NCBI RefSeq assembly: GCF_022201045.2 | Contig: NC_068557.1 | Coordinates: forward strand, 5,828,001 to 5,892,000 | Reading direction: 5' to 3' | Origin: Citrus sinensis | Lineage: Eukaryota > Streptophyta > Magnoliopsida > Sapindales > Rutaceae | DNA: 64,000 bases | Shown here: one piece after another, positions 1-10,987 of the stretch | How positions within the stretch are numbered: position 1 is the stretch's first letter | Layout: every line of letters starts with the position of its first letter | Translations under genes and position numbers: made by a program | The notes under the pieces: model-generated | Told to the model about the DNA's origin: nothing | The model's input: the letters and a program-made list of their open reading frames with translations, nothing else | Databases searched by the model: none

Positions 1-713
1 ATAGTAAAATCATCAGATGCAACAACCAATTAACAGTGCATGAATAAAACCTAGAACCAATTAAGCTTAAAATAATGATAAGAAAAATTAAGAGAGAAAG
101 AATGACCTGACTCAGCAAGCTGAAAGCATAGCAATCAAACCCAGAATCAATAAAGAAAGGCATCTAGTGTTCAGCCCAGCACCAAGCTGCGTGATCACTC
201 AACGAACAAAAGACAAACGTGGCTTTTTTTCATTTTTCTCATCTGAGTCTTTGTTCGTCACACTTTTTTTGCTCAATCATATCTCCATTTTGGTGTGAGG
301 CAAAGGCAATTGAAGGTGCGGCTGTTCACTATTGGCTGTTGCTGCACTTTGGGTGGGTGTGTGTGACTCATGTGGGCATTACTCATTCAGGTTCATGGGT
401 TTTGAGTTTTTCATTTTTTTCAATTTGAATTGTTTTTTATATACAAATATAAAGGGTCTTATCCAAACTCAATCTACGTGACCCTTATATTTTTCAAGCC
501 CCTATCCATAATTTTATCCCGCGGGCTTGGCTTGTGCTGGCCTGAACTTTTTTGCCAACTCTAAATATCTTCGAGATAACATAGTTACAGCCTCAAGAGT
601 TTATTAAAAAGTATAACAAAAGTAAGAATGTTTGGATTTTAACTTAAAACATTTTACACAAATTCAAATAATTCATCTCATCAAATGTTAGATATTCAAA
701 GTCAACAACCAAC

Positions 714-1430
714 AAGCCTTTGGCCAAATGGGAGAACACATGTGAGAGCAAGTGTTTGAAACCTGAAAAAAAAAAAGAATTATGGGGTCTAATTCAATTA
801 TCAATTATAATATAATTGAGTGGAGTAAGCATCCCTTGATAATATTAATGAAGGTTAAAATTTGGACTACTTCACAACATTAATATAAAGTAGTCCCAGT
901 CTGTGAGTAAAGTAAGCACTAGGTTAAAATCGCGAAATGTGAGTGGACTAAGCATTCCTTGATAATATTAGTGAAAATTAAAATCTAAACTACTTCTCAA
1001 GATTAATGTAAAGTAATCTTAGAATGTGAGTAGTGTAAGCAAGTAGTCACATAATGAGTGGAGTAAGCATCCCTCAATAATATTAGTGAATGTTAAAATC
1101 TAGGATGCTTCACAAGATTAATAATGTAAAGTAGTCTCAGTATGTCAATAGAGTAGACAAATAGTCTCAGTATATAAGTATAGTAGACATATCTCGAATA
1201 ATAGTATAGTCCTAATTATTATCAAAGGTTAAAATTTGGGCTACTTCACATGATTAATTAAAAATAGTCCCAATCGAGTAGGCATTAGGTTAAAATTGCG
1301 AAATATGAACAGTAGCTATTCCTCAATAGTCCCAGTATGTGAGTGGAGTAGGTATTTTTTGAACATTAGAGTAGTCCTAGTTATAATGGAATAGATGTCT
1401 CTTAAAAATTAGTGAAGTTTACATGGATTA
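714..1430 (+). repeat. SINE-like head followed by degenerate ~120-bp tandem repeats
   Basis: A tRNA-like stretch with an A-box-like TGGCCAAATGGG (721-732) and a B-box-like GTTTGAAACCT (about 754-764) is followed by an A run. From about 819 on, a diverged unit of roughly 115-125 bp recurs about four to five times. Each copy carries variants of GAGTGGAGTAAGCATCC, GATAATATTAGTGAA and AAAGTAGTCCCAG, at about 820, 940, 1057 and 1335. The same GAGTGGAGTAAAC-type body is seen in the SINE-like element at 24615-24905, so they look related. No coding potential. Confidence 0.5.
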
Positions 1431-1444
1431 CTGTAAACAAATAC

Positions 1445-1926
1445 CATAAAGAGTAATTATCCACCGACTATTTATTTTTTCGCACTTTTTCAAAAATATA
1501 CAATTCTTAATTTTTTTTGCTAAACTCCACTCAAAATTATATTATTTTGCATATGTCCATTTATGACTTCAATCTGTTAAGAGAACTAACAAAATATTGT
1601 ATAAATAACTTTTTTACCCACAAATATAAAAGGACAATTATCCACTAACGACTTTTTTTTTTGCATTTTTTGAAAAATACATAATTCTTAATATATTTTT
1701 TTTGCTAATTCCACTTGAAGTTATATTGTTTTGCACTTATCTACTTGTGTCTTCAAACAATATCGTTGTGAAATGATAATTTTGCTCTTATGATGTCAAC
1801 AAAGTTCTAACCGTGTTATAACCAAAGTGGACCAATGAAAAAAAACATTAACTTCAGGTGGAGTGCTGTAAAAAAAAATTGTGTATTTAAAAAAAAAAAA
1901 AATCAAGTGGTCAATGGATAATAACC
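1445..1926. repeat. Three-copy ~135-bp dispersed repeat, third copy inverted
   Basis: Copies at about 1445-1580 and 1625-1760 are direct and diverged. Both run from ATAAAxxxxAATTATCCAC through a T-rich stretch and GCTAAxTCCACT to TTATATTxTTTTGCA. A third copy at about 1847-1926 is in inverse orientation (ACTTCAGGTGGAG ... GTGGTCAATGGATAATAAC). The family is not identified; it could be a MITE or LTR fragments. Confidence 0.5.
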
Positions 1927-2014
1927 CGATCATAAAATGTTGCTCACTCACCACTTTTTTAATGATTGATTTTGACGGGATCAATATATATCGTGGAGAT
2001 GTTGGGCCAGTCGC

Positions 2015-3033
2015 TCTAAGGCCAGGACCGGCTCGACCATGTTTAGAGCCTTAGGCAAATGATTTTAATTAGTTTTTCCTAAAATTTAGAACTACATATA
2101 TTAGTTATACATTATTTATTGACAATCGATTCTTTAAACACTCTAAAATGTAAAACATTAAATAAAATTTTATTCTACTATTGCTAATCCATGAAATTTT
2201 AATTCAATTATAAAATTTTCACTCATTGTTTTTCTAACTCAATTTACATCCTTTTTATTACTCATTTTCTAGATTACATTAATTTTTCTATTCGTCTATT
2301 TTCTAAAGTTTTTCGATATAGTTTTACTTCAAAATAATAAAACAAGCACACAAAAAAAAGTAGACGAATAAAAGAATATATTAAAAAGAAATAAGAACAA
2401 ATAGATAACACAACTAACTAAGAGAATAATAAAAAGATAAAATCTGAAATTTGAGATGAAATCATAAATTAACTTTATCTTTATATTAATTGTTTGAGGA
2501 TTTGAGTAATGACCAATAATCATAGAGAATAGAGAAAACTATTAGATTTTTTTCTTTTTCTTTTTCTTCTTGAGTAGAAAGTAGAGGAAGTGGGACTTTT
2601 TTTCCTTCTCTATTTCTTTCTCTCAAACACTAAGAACATATCATGTTTTGATTGTTGGAGGAAAATTTTAATGGATGAAGTAATAAATGTGGGGTTTTTT
2701 ATAGAGGTTTAAAATGAATATAAAACTTTTTAATTATAACAAATTAATTCTAACAATGAAATAGAGAATTTGCATGATTGAAACTATTAATTGATCAGTT
2801 TTGTATGAATTAAAACTACTAATTACTACATTAAATAAACTTTATAAGAATTTGATAGTTTATTTAGGAAAACATAATTACCAAATAATAAGAAATAAAA
2901 TGAATAATAATGAATTTTAAATTCATTTTCTTCTTTTGTATATAAAGTAATTATCTCATGGGGCCTTCATGTAAAATGGGGCCTTAGGCAACCACCTAAA
3001 TTGCTTAGAGGTCGAGCCACTACTGTCTAAGGC
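2015..3033. mobile_element. Non-autonomous hAT transposon with 8-bp target duplication
   Basis: The element body is 2023-3025 (1,003 bp). It begins CAGGACCGGCTCGACC and ends, read in reverse complement, CAGTAGTGGCTCGACC: 13 of 16 terminal positions match. It is flanked by a perfect 8-bp direct repeat TCTAAGGC at 2015-2022 and 3026-3033, the hallmark of hAT insertion. Subterminal GCCTTAGGCAA-type motifs occur at both ends. The interior is AT-rich and has no transposase ORF, so the copy must have been moved in trans. The intact duplication argues for a fairly recent insertion. Confidence 0.88.
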
Positions 3034-3239
3034 CATAAGAAAACTAACCCAAAGAGACGGTTAGCTCATTCATGGTTCGAGCATTAATAGTTTATGAATG
3101 TATTTTAACTTGAAATTTATTTTTCACCTTGTAACAATGAATACTTATTTGGGTTAGATGGCATGCTGCCATTGCCGGCAACGATAATTTGAAACTAATT
3201 TCATAGTGACTAAGAAAGTTAACTGTTTTTATATTGTGC

Positions 3240-3670
3240 CTGATGAAATTAGCGATACAAATACACCTGTAGTGACCAGCAAGTCTTTTAAACTCAAACT
3301 AGACTGATCACTGCCCAAGGTGCTAGTGATCTAGTCAATACAAGTTGCACAAACCCAAGATCTAATCAGATAAACTCACTCAGTAACAAAAGAACAAGAA
3401 TTTGATCATGAACAAAACTAGAAACAAGAACCCATATAAACCAAAATTTTAAGTGGTTCAGCTAAGCATGGAATGCTCAGCTTACATCCACGAGAGAAGC
3501 CTCAAGATGAGCTTTATTGAATCAACAATGAAGATTGTTACAGAGCCTTACACCAGACTTTACAGAGAACAAGATAACACTTTCTCTCACACAAAACCCT
3601 CACTGCAAGACTCTAGAATCGTTCCTGAACTTGCCCCAAAACCAACCTTTATACCATGTTTAGATAGCTA
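3240..3670. repeat. Possible LTR/TRIM retroelement fragment
   Basis: The stretch around 3450-3520 (AAGTGGTTCAGCTAAGCATGG ... CTTACATCCACGAGAG ... TTATTGAATCA) resembles sequences seen in plant LTR or TRIM elements. I see no matching second LTR and no ORF. The assignment is tentative. Confidence 0.25.
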
Positions 3671-4848
3671 GCTTAATTTCCAGATTGTATGGATTGTTGA
3701 CACGTGGTTAACAACCTTTAACGAACTCGGAACAACCTCCATCACATGCTTCCTCACATGCTTCCTCACATGGTTACTTAAACTGTTATCCAAAATGAGC
3801 TGGATCGTTGTCGTTTTGTCTAAATCGTTTTTTGTTATGAAGCAGCTGAGCAGCATGTGAGCTAACGAAGCTTTTACAGTTCCAAAACGCAGTCGTTTTT
3901 GGAAAGCTAACTTGATTCACCACCTCACAACACCCAACATACTTGAAAACGTTTTTAGAGTCAATGATATTGTGATCGAACATGGTTACCGAAATTCTAT
4001 AATTTGAACGACGTTTTGTACATAACAGATTTGTCTATAAGGCAAAAAGCATAGAAGCAACGAACACTTCTTTAAAGAGAAATATAATTCATAATCATTT
4101 TTTTTAACCTTAAAATACAATACCATGGATTCATAGCCTCCACCCATTTATAGTAGAGCAAAGTCAAGGAAATCATGTGTCCTGCTTAGTTTAATTATTA
4201 ATTATTGTGTTGTAAAGGTTTCGTTTTATAATTGTTGGTATTTGTTTGTACAATTAAATTTGCATCTCTAGAATTTTGTTAAGTTTGGATATTGTTTGTA
4301 ATCATTGCCGCATAATATTATTTTCATTTTCATTTTTTAAGTTGAAATATGATAGATTTATAATTTATGACTAAAATCTAAACAACTCAAAATAATTAGT
4401 TGTGTACTTTTTTTGGTTGTTGGAGAATTAGTCGTGTCACTAATCGTGTAATGGTCTTAAACACAAACTGTTGTCATCATATTGGTGCCTCTACATCTCC
4501 TCGTTGTCAACTTGTCATACCTGCTAGAAGGGGAGATATCGGCCTAATTTTACATTATCCGCATCAAATTGGAATATTGGAAAAAATCAGGGGAGGTGTG
4601 TGATAATACCCTGAGACAATGAGAAGGTGAGGATTTGGGCCTGATGGCGGCCCAATTTCCTAAACTGGTGCTTTCCCAATGATACGATTAAACAGAGAAT
4701 TATCGATAACGCCATAATGTAGTAACTACGCACCGTAACGCAACGCGGCACAGCACAACAGCAGCGACGATGCTGACACCGAGTCACCGACCCGAACTCA
4801 AAAATTATAATCAAAATTTAACCAAAACAGATACTCCTTTTCGTCGTC

Positions 4849-4855
4849 TATAAGA
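4849..4855 (+). promoter_or_regulatory. Candidate TATA box of the FLOE-like gene
   Basis: TATAAGA lies about 80 bp upstream of the ATG at 4934, in a spacing that would give a short 5'UTR. No transcript data; position and motif only. Confidence 0.4.
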
Positions 4856-4933
4856 AACCAACAAACCCTTCGTCGTTAATAATCTGTCTATCTATCTCTC
4901 AATCATCATCGTCAATTCATCATCCACTCTGCG

Positions 4934-7900
4934 ATGAATACATCGCAGTTCATGGACAAGCAGATAATGGATTTGACGTCGTCGCCGAGCATGGACAAAG
5001 ACTTGATGGATCTGACGAATCATCATCGTCCGCCGCAGCACGAAGAGGACGATCGCGATGCGAATAATAATGGGATTGGGATTAAGAAAGAAGAGATCGT
5101 GCCCAGTTACGATTTTCTGCCGATTCGTGGTGGCTTGTCTCAGTCTCTTAATTTGGACTCTTCTGTTAACAACGATGCTGCTGTTGGTGCTAGGGTTTGG
5201 AATTCTTCTGAGAATAAACCAAACTCTTCTTTGCCTCCGGTGAGAGTGAGTATTTGGCACTCTCTTTTATTTGTTTGTAATCCAGATGGGTTTTGATTAT
5301 TGTCGGGTGTTTTTGTCTGTGTGTGAGATATTTTATGGATTAAATTTATTGTTTCATTGGTGATGAATTGCTATTCATTAGGTGAACGCAATGCGATTAG
5401 TGAAAGATTTGTTTTGTGCTTTGTTTAACTGTTAACACTTGGGATTAATTTTGGGTCCACTTTCGCCAAATCTAGTGCGTTGTCTTTATCTTTTGAAACA
5501 ACGGTTATATATATTAGGAGTCAGCATCATAGCTCAAAATACACTCAGAATCTGCCAATGGAATCTAGTGAGGAGCATTATGCAGAAATGTGTGTGCGTT
5601 TTTCCCCCCTGTTTGAGTATAGTCTTGGATTTAGTCACGCTTGGAGCTGAGTCTTTTGGTCTCACTATTGTTGTTTACTCAGGTTTTAAACACTGTTACT
5701 AAAGTGGCAGCCCTGCTGCGGCTTTGTGCTCATACATTTTAGATTCTTTATGTTTCCTTGGTTAAGCTATCTCTCTTCTCTTGGTGTCTGTGTGCAAACA
5801 AGTTGGTGTTTGGACATTGGAAGATCTATCTTTTTTCAGTTCCTTTATTTGTCTTCTTGATTGGTGCTTTCTCTATGCATTTAGTTCAATCATTCTTTTT
5901 TGATTATTTCTTTAAAAAATAATATTGTATTGGATTTCTGGTTCTTTGCTTGGGTTATGGACAGTTTTGTGTAAATTTTGCTACTGTGTTGCTAGGAGGT
6001 CAATGATGATAGCATTTGTATTCAACTTGTTTTGTTTACTCTAAATTTATATGTTTCCTTGTTGTGTACAGAATTTTGGTTCTCTGGACAATTTTGACTG
6101 CCCAAAATTCAACCTGGGAAATCGCTCTGATGCTACCATAGTTTCAGATATTGATCAAACAATGAAGAAATATGCTGACAATTTACTGCATGTGCTTGAA
6201 GGTGTCAGTGCACGGCTAACACAATTGGATGCTAGAACCCGCAACCTTGAGAGTTCTGTTGATGATTTGAAGGTATCTGTTGGAAGCAATCATGCAAGCA
6301 CTGATGGAAAAATGAGGCAGGTGGAAAATATTTTGAGAGAGGTATCTTCTTCATTGATCCTTTCTCTTATTGCTTGCTCCAATCTTGATCGCCTCTGCGC
6401 TAGATGCGCATGGTCGATGGCGTAAGCACTGCATCTGATGGGAGATGCTATGGAAATCTTTTCTACTTTCAACTACTCCCATTAGTTATTGCAAAGTGCT
6501 TCCTCCAGATTCATGATAAGCTGCTTGTATTTGACATAATCAAATATGTCAATTCTATAGGAATCGACCTTTAGATTTTAGAACTTGAGGGAACTTGGTT
6601 TAATGTGCCTTGAAGATGGTAGATTCTTTGGAAATGTCACATGTTTGGTAGACAATAAAATATTTTTCTCCACATTGAAGTCATCAAGCCTAGCTTTCTT
6701 CTGAAAGAGATTAGCTTTACAATTTTCATCTAAAGATGCTCATCTTTCCATCTTGTCTTGCTCTTAATGTTAACATATTTGGCATTAGTTAGCAACAACT
6801 ATGTGCCTAAATTTGTCATCATTTTAACCCCAATGTGAAGTTAAATTTCAATATCAGAAGTGGGCCTAGGATTTTCAATGCTGAATATATGGTTTTGGCA
6901 GCTCATCAGGTAGAATTATATTGGATTATTTAGGACTATCATGTTGAAGGAGGTAGGAATCTGATAATTCAGAATGATGGGATGTCATTTTTTTTTTATT
7001 TCGTATTAAAAGAAATTGTTCTAGGATCTAGTCAAAGCTGCATCAGGTTTGGAGATATTAAAACCTAAGAGGTCGACTTAGGTGGTAATAACTCAGATAG
7101 ACAAACACATTTTCATTCTTTCATTCTTTCTTTAAGTGTACTTCTTGTGTTGGATGGTTTGGACCTCATTATAGAAGGCTTCTCTCTGCTTCCTCTTTTC
7201 CTTTGTTTCCTTTTTCCTCCTCCATTGGTGTATTTTGATGAAATGCTGAAGTTTTGTCGGGTGATATGGTTTTATTTGTATATTTTCTCTTGTTGCTCAT
7301 AATGGTAATTGTCGTCGATCAAACGCAGGTGCAATCAGGGATACTTGTTTTAAAGGATAAGCAAGAGATGTTGGAGGCTCAGATGCAGCATGGAAAACTG
7401 CAAGGGTCCAAGGTAGATCAGCCATCAGAAAGCCGGAGCACCGTGCACACAGAGGCGGTGCACCAATCAGCATCTGCTTCCCTGCAATCTCACATTCAGC
7501 ATCCTTCTCCTCCTGTTACTTTTCCGCAGTCAGTTCCTCCTCTTCCTTCCACAATTGCTCCTCCAGCTCTGCAGCAGAATCTATCACCTGCTACACAACA
7601 GAATCTACCAGCTGCTCCGCAACAAAACCTACCACCTGCTGTTCAGCTTCCAAATCAGTTCCTCCAGAGCCAGAACCCTACTGTATCTCAGCGAGATCCT
7701 TATCATCCAATACCTGGTCAAACTCAAGATGTCCCAAGTCAACAATACCCAGTTCCTCCAACTCAGCAGTCACAGGCCCCTCCTCCAGCTCCTCCACACC
7801 AACCATATCAACCTACCCCACCACCATCTTACTCTCAGCCACCTCAGCTGCCTCTATCTCAGTCTTCATTAGGCCACCTTCCTGAAGAGACAGCTTACAT

Positions 7901-8447
7901 GCCTTCTCAAAACTACCCACCAAACCTTCGCCAGCCTGCTTCTCAGACACCAAGTGTGTCCCCTCCCTCACAAACGTATTACGGAGCTCCACCTTCTCAC
8001 TTATATGAGTCACCACCCAGCAGACCAAATTCTGGGTTTCCTACAGGGTACGGGACACATTCTGGGCCAAACGAACCACATCCTTACGGTGGACCACCTT
8101 CTCAGTATGTTAGTGGCTCCACAATAAAACCACAGCAACACTCTTCTGCTATGATGCACAGTGGTGGAAGTGGTTATCTTCAACTCCCAAGTGCTCGGGT
8201 ATTACCCCAATCAATTCCTTCCGCTTCAGGGGCTAGTGGTGGACCAGGTTCTCCTGGAACTGGAAATAGGGTTCCCATTGATGATGTGGTTGCCAAAGTG
8301 GCTAGTATGGGATTCCCCAGAGACCATGTTAGAGCGACAGTTCAAAAGATGACAGAGAATGGCCAGTCAGTTGACCTGAATAAGGTGTTGGATAAGCTGA
8401 TGAGTGATGGGGAAGTCCAGCCCCCGAGAGGTTGGTTTGGTCGATAA
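4934..8447 (+). CDS. FLOE: FLOE-type DUF1421 prion-like protein
   Basis: Three coding exons join in phase: 4934-5239 (or 5245), 6072-6341 and 7329-8447 (stop TAA), giving 564 or 566 aa. The N terminus MNTSQFMDKQIMDL is family-typical. It is followed by an Asp/Ser/Asn-rich segment, then a heptad-rich coiled coil in exon 2 (about residues 120-190), then some 300 residues very rich in Gln, Pro and Ser/Tyr. The C-terminal DUF1421, a UBA-like fold (VPIDDVVAKVASMGF ... PPRGWFGR), ends the protein. FLOE1 of Arabidopsis is a phase-separating water sensor that controls seed germination, with DS-rich and QPS-rich regions in this order. Function here is inferred from the shared architecture. Two donors 6 bp apart (GTGAGAGTGAGT) leave the exon 1 end open by two codons. 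Confidence 0.9.
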
Positions 8448-10680
8448 CATGGATCTTTTGATTCATTCTAATGTATAGAATTTGTCACTTCTTTCTAGAT
8501 CAACTTCGCTGAGGGGTAACTATTTGCTTTGAAATTAGGGGTTAGCGTCTCCTCTTTGGATAAATTGTTTTCTTTTATTCTTTGATTGCTGGGTTGCTTG
8601 GGTTGCTTTGAAGCTGGTTTTCTTGTATGTCTTAAGACTCTGGTTTGTGAATTCGAATGATCGCATCTGATCAATTTGTCCATACTAAGAATAATTTGAA
8701 GTGGATTCTCAAGTGTTTCTCATTTAATTGTAACTGTTATCCGGTGGAAGAAGACGAGACTTCGTGGGTTTTGATTTAGAAATTTGCTGTTTAGATAAGG
8801 AATCAAGTTAGCCAAATGGGTAATGGATATTAGATTATTAGGTTACTGCAAATGAAATTATTCTATTGTGCTCTATTTAGGACAACCAATTTGCGGTCGA
8901 TGTTCTTGTAAGATATTAAAATTGTCGGCAAATGATGAAGGCGTATTTTTTATTTCTTGTTTACTCGTCACTGATTCTACATATGCCTGGAGGGTGACTT
9001 TGAAGTAGCGGCCATGATTTGCAATTATGCTTTTTATATTAAAATCCCTCGACTTGTTTCAAATTTGCAATGCTGTCAATATCTTCAATATCTTGAACTT
9101 GGAATTCATGCTATGTTTTCAACTAGCAGTATCTTTTATGCATATGCCAAAATAGGCAGTCTTGTTCTCTATGGACCAAGAAAGGCTTGGTAAAATATAA
9201 AGCATTTAGCTGAGCCTAATAACAAGTGTTTCTTTTTTAAGAAGTCAGCTATAGTTCCATTTTGTATGCAAAGCAAAGAAACCTTGAATGTTGATCAAGT
9301 AACTAGAAACAGTGGAAACGCAGAGAAGCTAGTACCCAAGAGTTACTCGTGTTAACGAACTAAAATGTGTCTTTAGGGAAAAAAAAAAGGATACAATATT
9401 ATTGTACAAACAAGGAATAACAAATGAGTAGACTTTTGAATTTTAAATGACGTATCACCAAAATTGTTATGCGTTTAATAATAGTTGATATTTTATACTA
9501 TTATTAAATAAGATAATTTCATAGCATCAATATATGAATGATAGGTTATGTTTCACATTTTTTTGGATACAAACTTTATGAAATTACTTTGTAAGCATGT
9601 CAATACTTTAAAAATTAATTTATCACCACCAATCCTTTTTCTGTCTTTTGAAAAAAAAAATTCTTATTATTAGAAACTCATTCTTCATAGCATATATAAT
9701 TTTTTGTTCATAGCATTTAATTGGCATATTTAACTTTTATTGTTAATGATAAACTTATTCTTCTAATGACATACAAATAATCCATAAATATCATGTCATT
9801 GTTCCTAAGTTTCTCAGGAGATGTGTCCGAAATGATCCAATGTTTAGTAACATTTGGTAAGAAAGCCTACACGAAATGAGTTATCAAATAACTCTTTTGT
9901 TTCCTTCCTGGCCTTCATTTTTCAGTAGTAGTTTACATATATATCCCTTATTTTTAACAAAAACATTGATCCCAAACCTTTTAAAAACATTTAGTGGCTA
10001 TGGATGTGAAAACTCCATTTTAAACTAACTCCTTCAAATGCTTTTGCAAATCATTGGGTGTCATAATCGACCAAATTCTTTTATAAGTATTTTAGCAGTG
10101 TTGGTTCTCTTAACAAACAAAAACTGAAAAGTGCATTGTTTATCTCCTAAATCGAAGTACCAACGGGTCAACTACATAAGAGAAGCTAAAGTTCTTTCAT
10201 TGTCATTCTTTCTACCTCTCTTTCATTCACAGCTTATTCTTTTTCGAAAGTGTTTACTCATGTGATTCGATGAAATCATCTATCTCAATATTGTGATATT
10301 TAAAAAAATTATTGCTTATTTTTTCATATCGTTTAATCATTAAAATTCCTTTATACTAATAATAATATTGTTTGATTAATTAATATCTCATACGAAAGTA
10401 ATTAATCAAACATGATATACCTGTCAATTCTACTTCGTTTTTTTGGTTTCCTATTTATTACCAACACCATTAACTTCAAATAATCCTTAAAAAATATAAA
10501 AAGAGAAGTAATGGAAATATTCATAATTTTAAGAACTTCATGGGAGAAAAATGAAATTAAAGAATTCTCGTTATCGTCCTCATGCTGATTTTTTGATAAT
10601 TAAATATTTGGCAGCAGAGCCTGTCCATCGTCTTTCTTCTCTTATATTTTCTTCCATCTCAAATAAAAATCCCATTCGCT
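8448..10680. other. Intergenic region, no gene seen
   Basis: About 2.2 kb between the FLOE stop and the 5' end of the CCCH/RRM gene. It contains the FLOE 3'UTR (extent unknown) and AT-rich DNA. No ORF with recognisable domains and no clear transposon ends. Confidence 0.6.
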
Positions 10681-10810
10681 TTGACAGCTTTGAAACAGAA
10701 ACAAAGACCAAAAAACCACAACAGAAATAAAATTAAAATCGAAAACGCAAAGTCGCAAACACACTCTCTGTTACATCCCATCGGTTACATCCTTATTTAC
10801 GATCCTGCCC

Positions 10811-10987
10811 CTGTCCTCTCTCTCCCTCTCTCTCCCTCTCTCTCTCTGCAACTATTTTATTTTATTATCTATCTTCCACAAATGTCCCTTCGCGGGGCCT
10901 ATAATTACATTTTATCTCAATCGGAATGATTATTCAATGAGAGTGTCGACGACGGCGTTGTTCACTCAAATCCTTCTAGAAGATTCT
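10811..10987 (+). promoter_or_regulatory. 5'UTR first exon of the CCCH/RRM gene with CT-rich tract and uORFs
   Basis: A CTCTCTCC-type pyrimidine tract (about 10813-10848) precedes a donor at 10988 (TCT|GTAAGA). Upstream ATGs: 10882-10929 encodes a 15-aa uORF (MSLRGAYNYILSQSE). An ATG at 10937 opens a uORF that would continue across the splice to TGA at 15704-15706 (22 aa). A two-codon ATG CAA TAA sits at 15764-15772. The transcription start is unknown. The exon is inferred from the donor and from the acceptor at 15687-15688. Confidence 0.5.

Noticed and set aside
107..163. Possible first coding exon of a minus-strand gene running off the left edge (MPFFIDSGFDCYAFSLLSQ with a GTCATT donor)
   Set aside because: Too short, weak donor and no recognisable domain; it may simply be a 5'UTR or chance frame.
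4892..5260. 122-aa minus-strand ORF opposite FLOE exon 1
   Set aside because: Arg/Ile-rich shadow of the real Asp/Asn-rich coding frame on the other strand.
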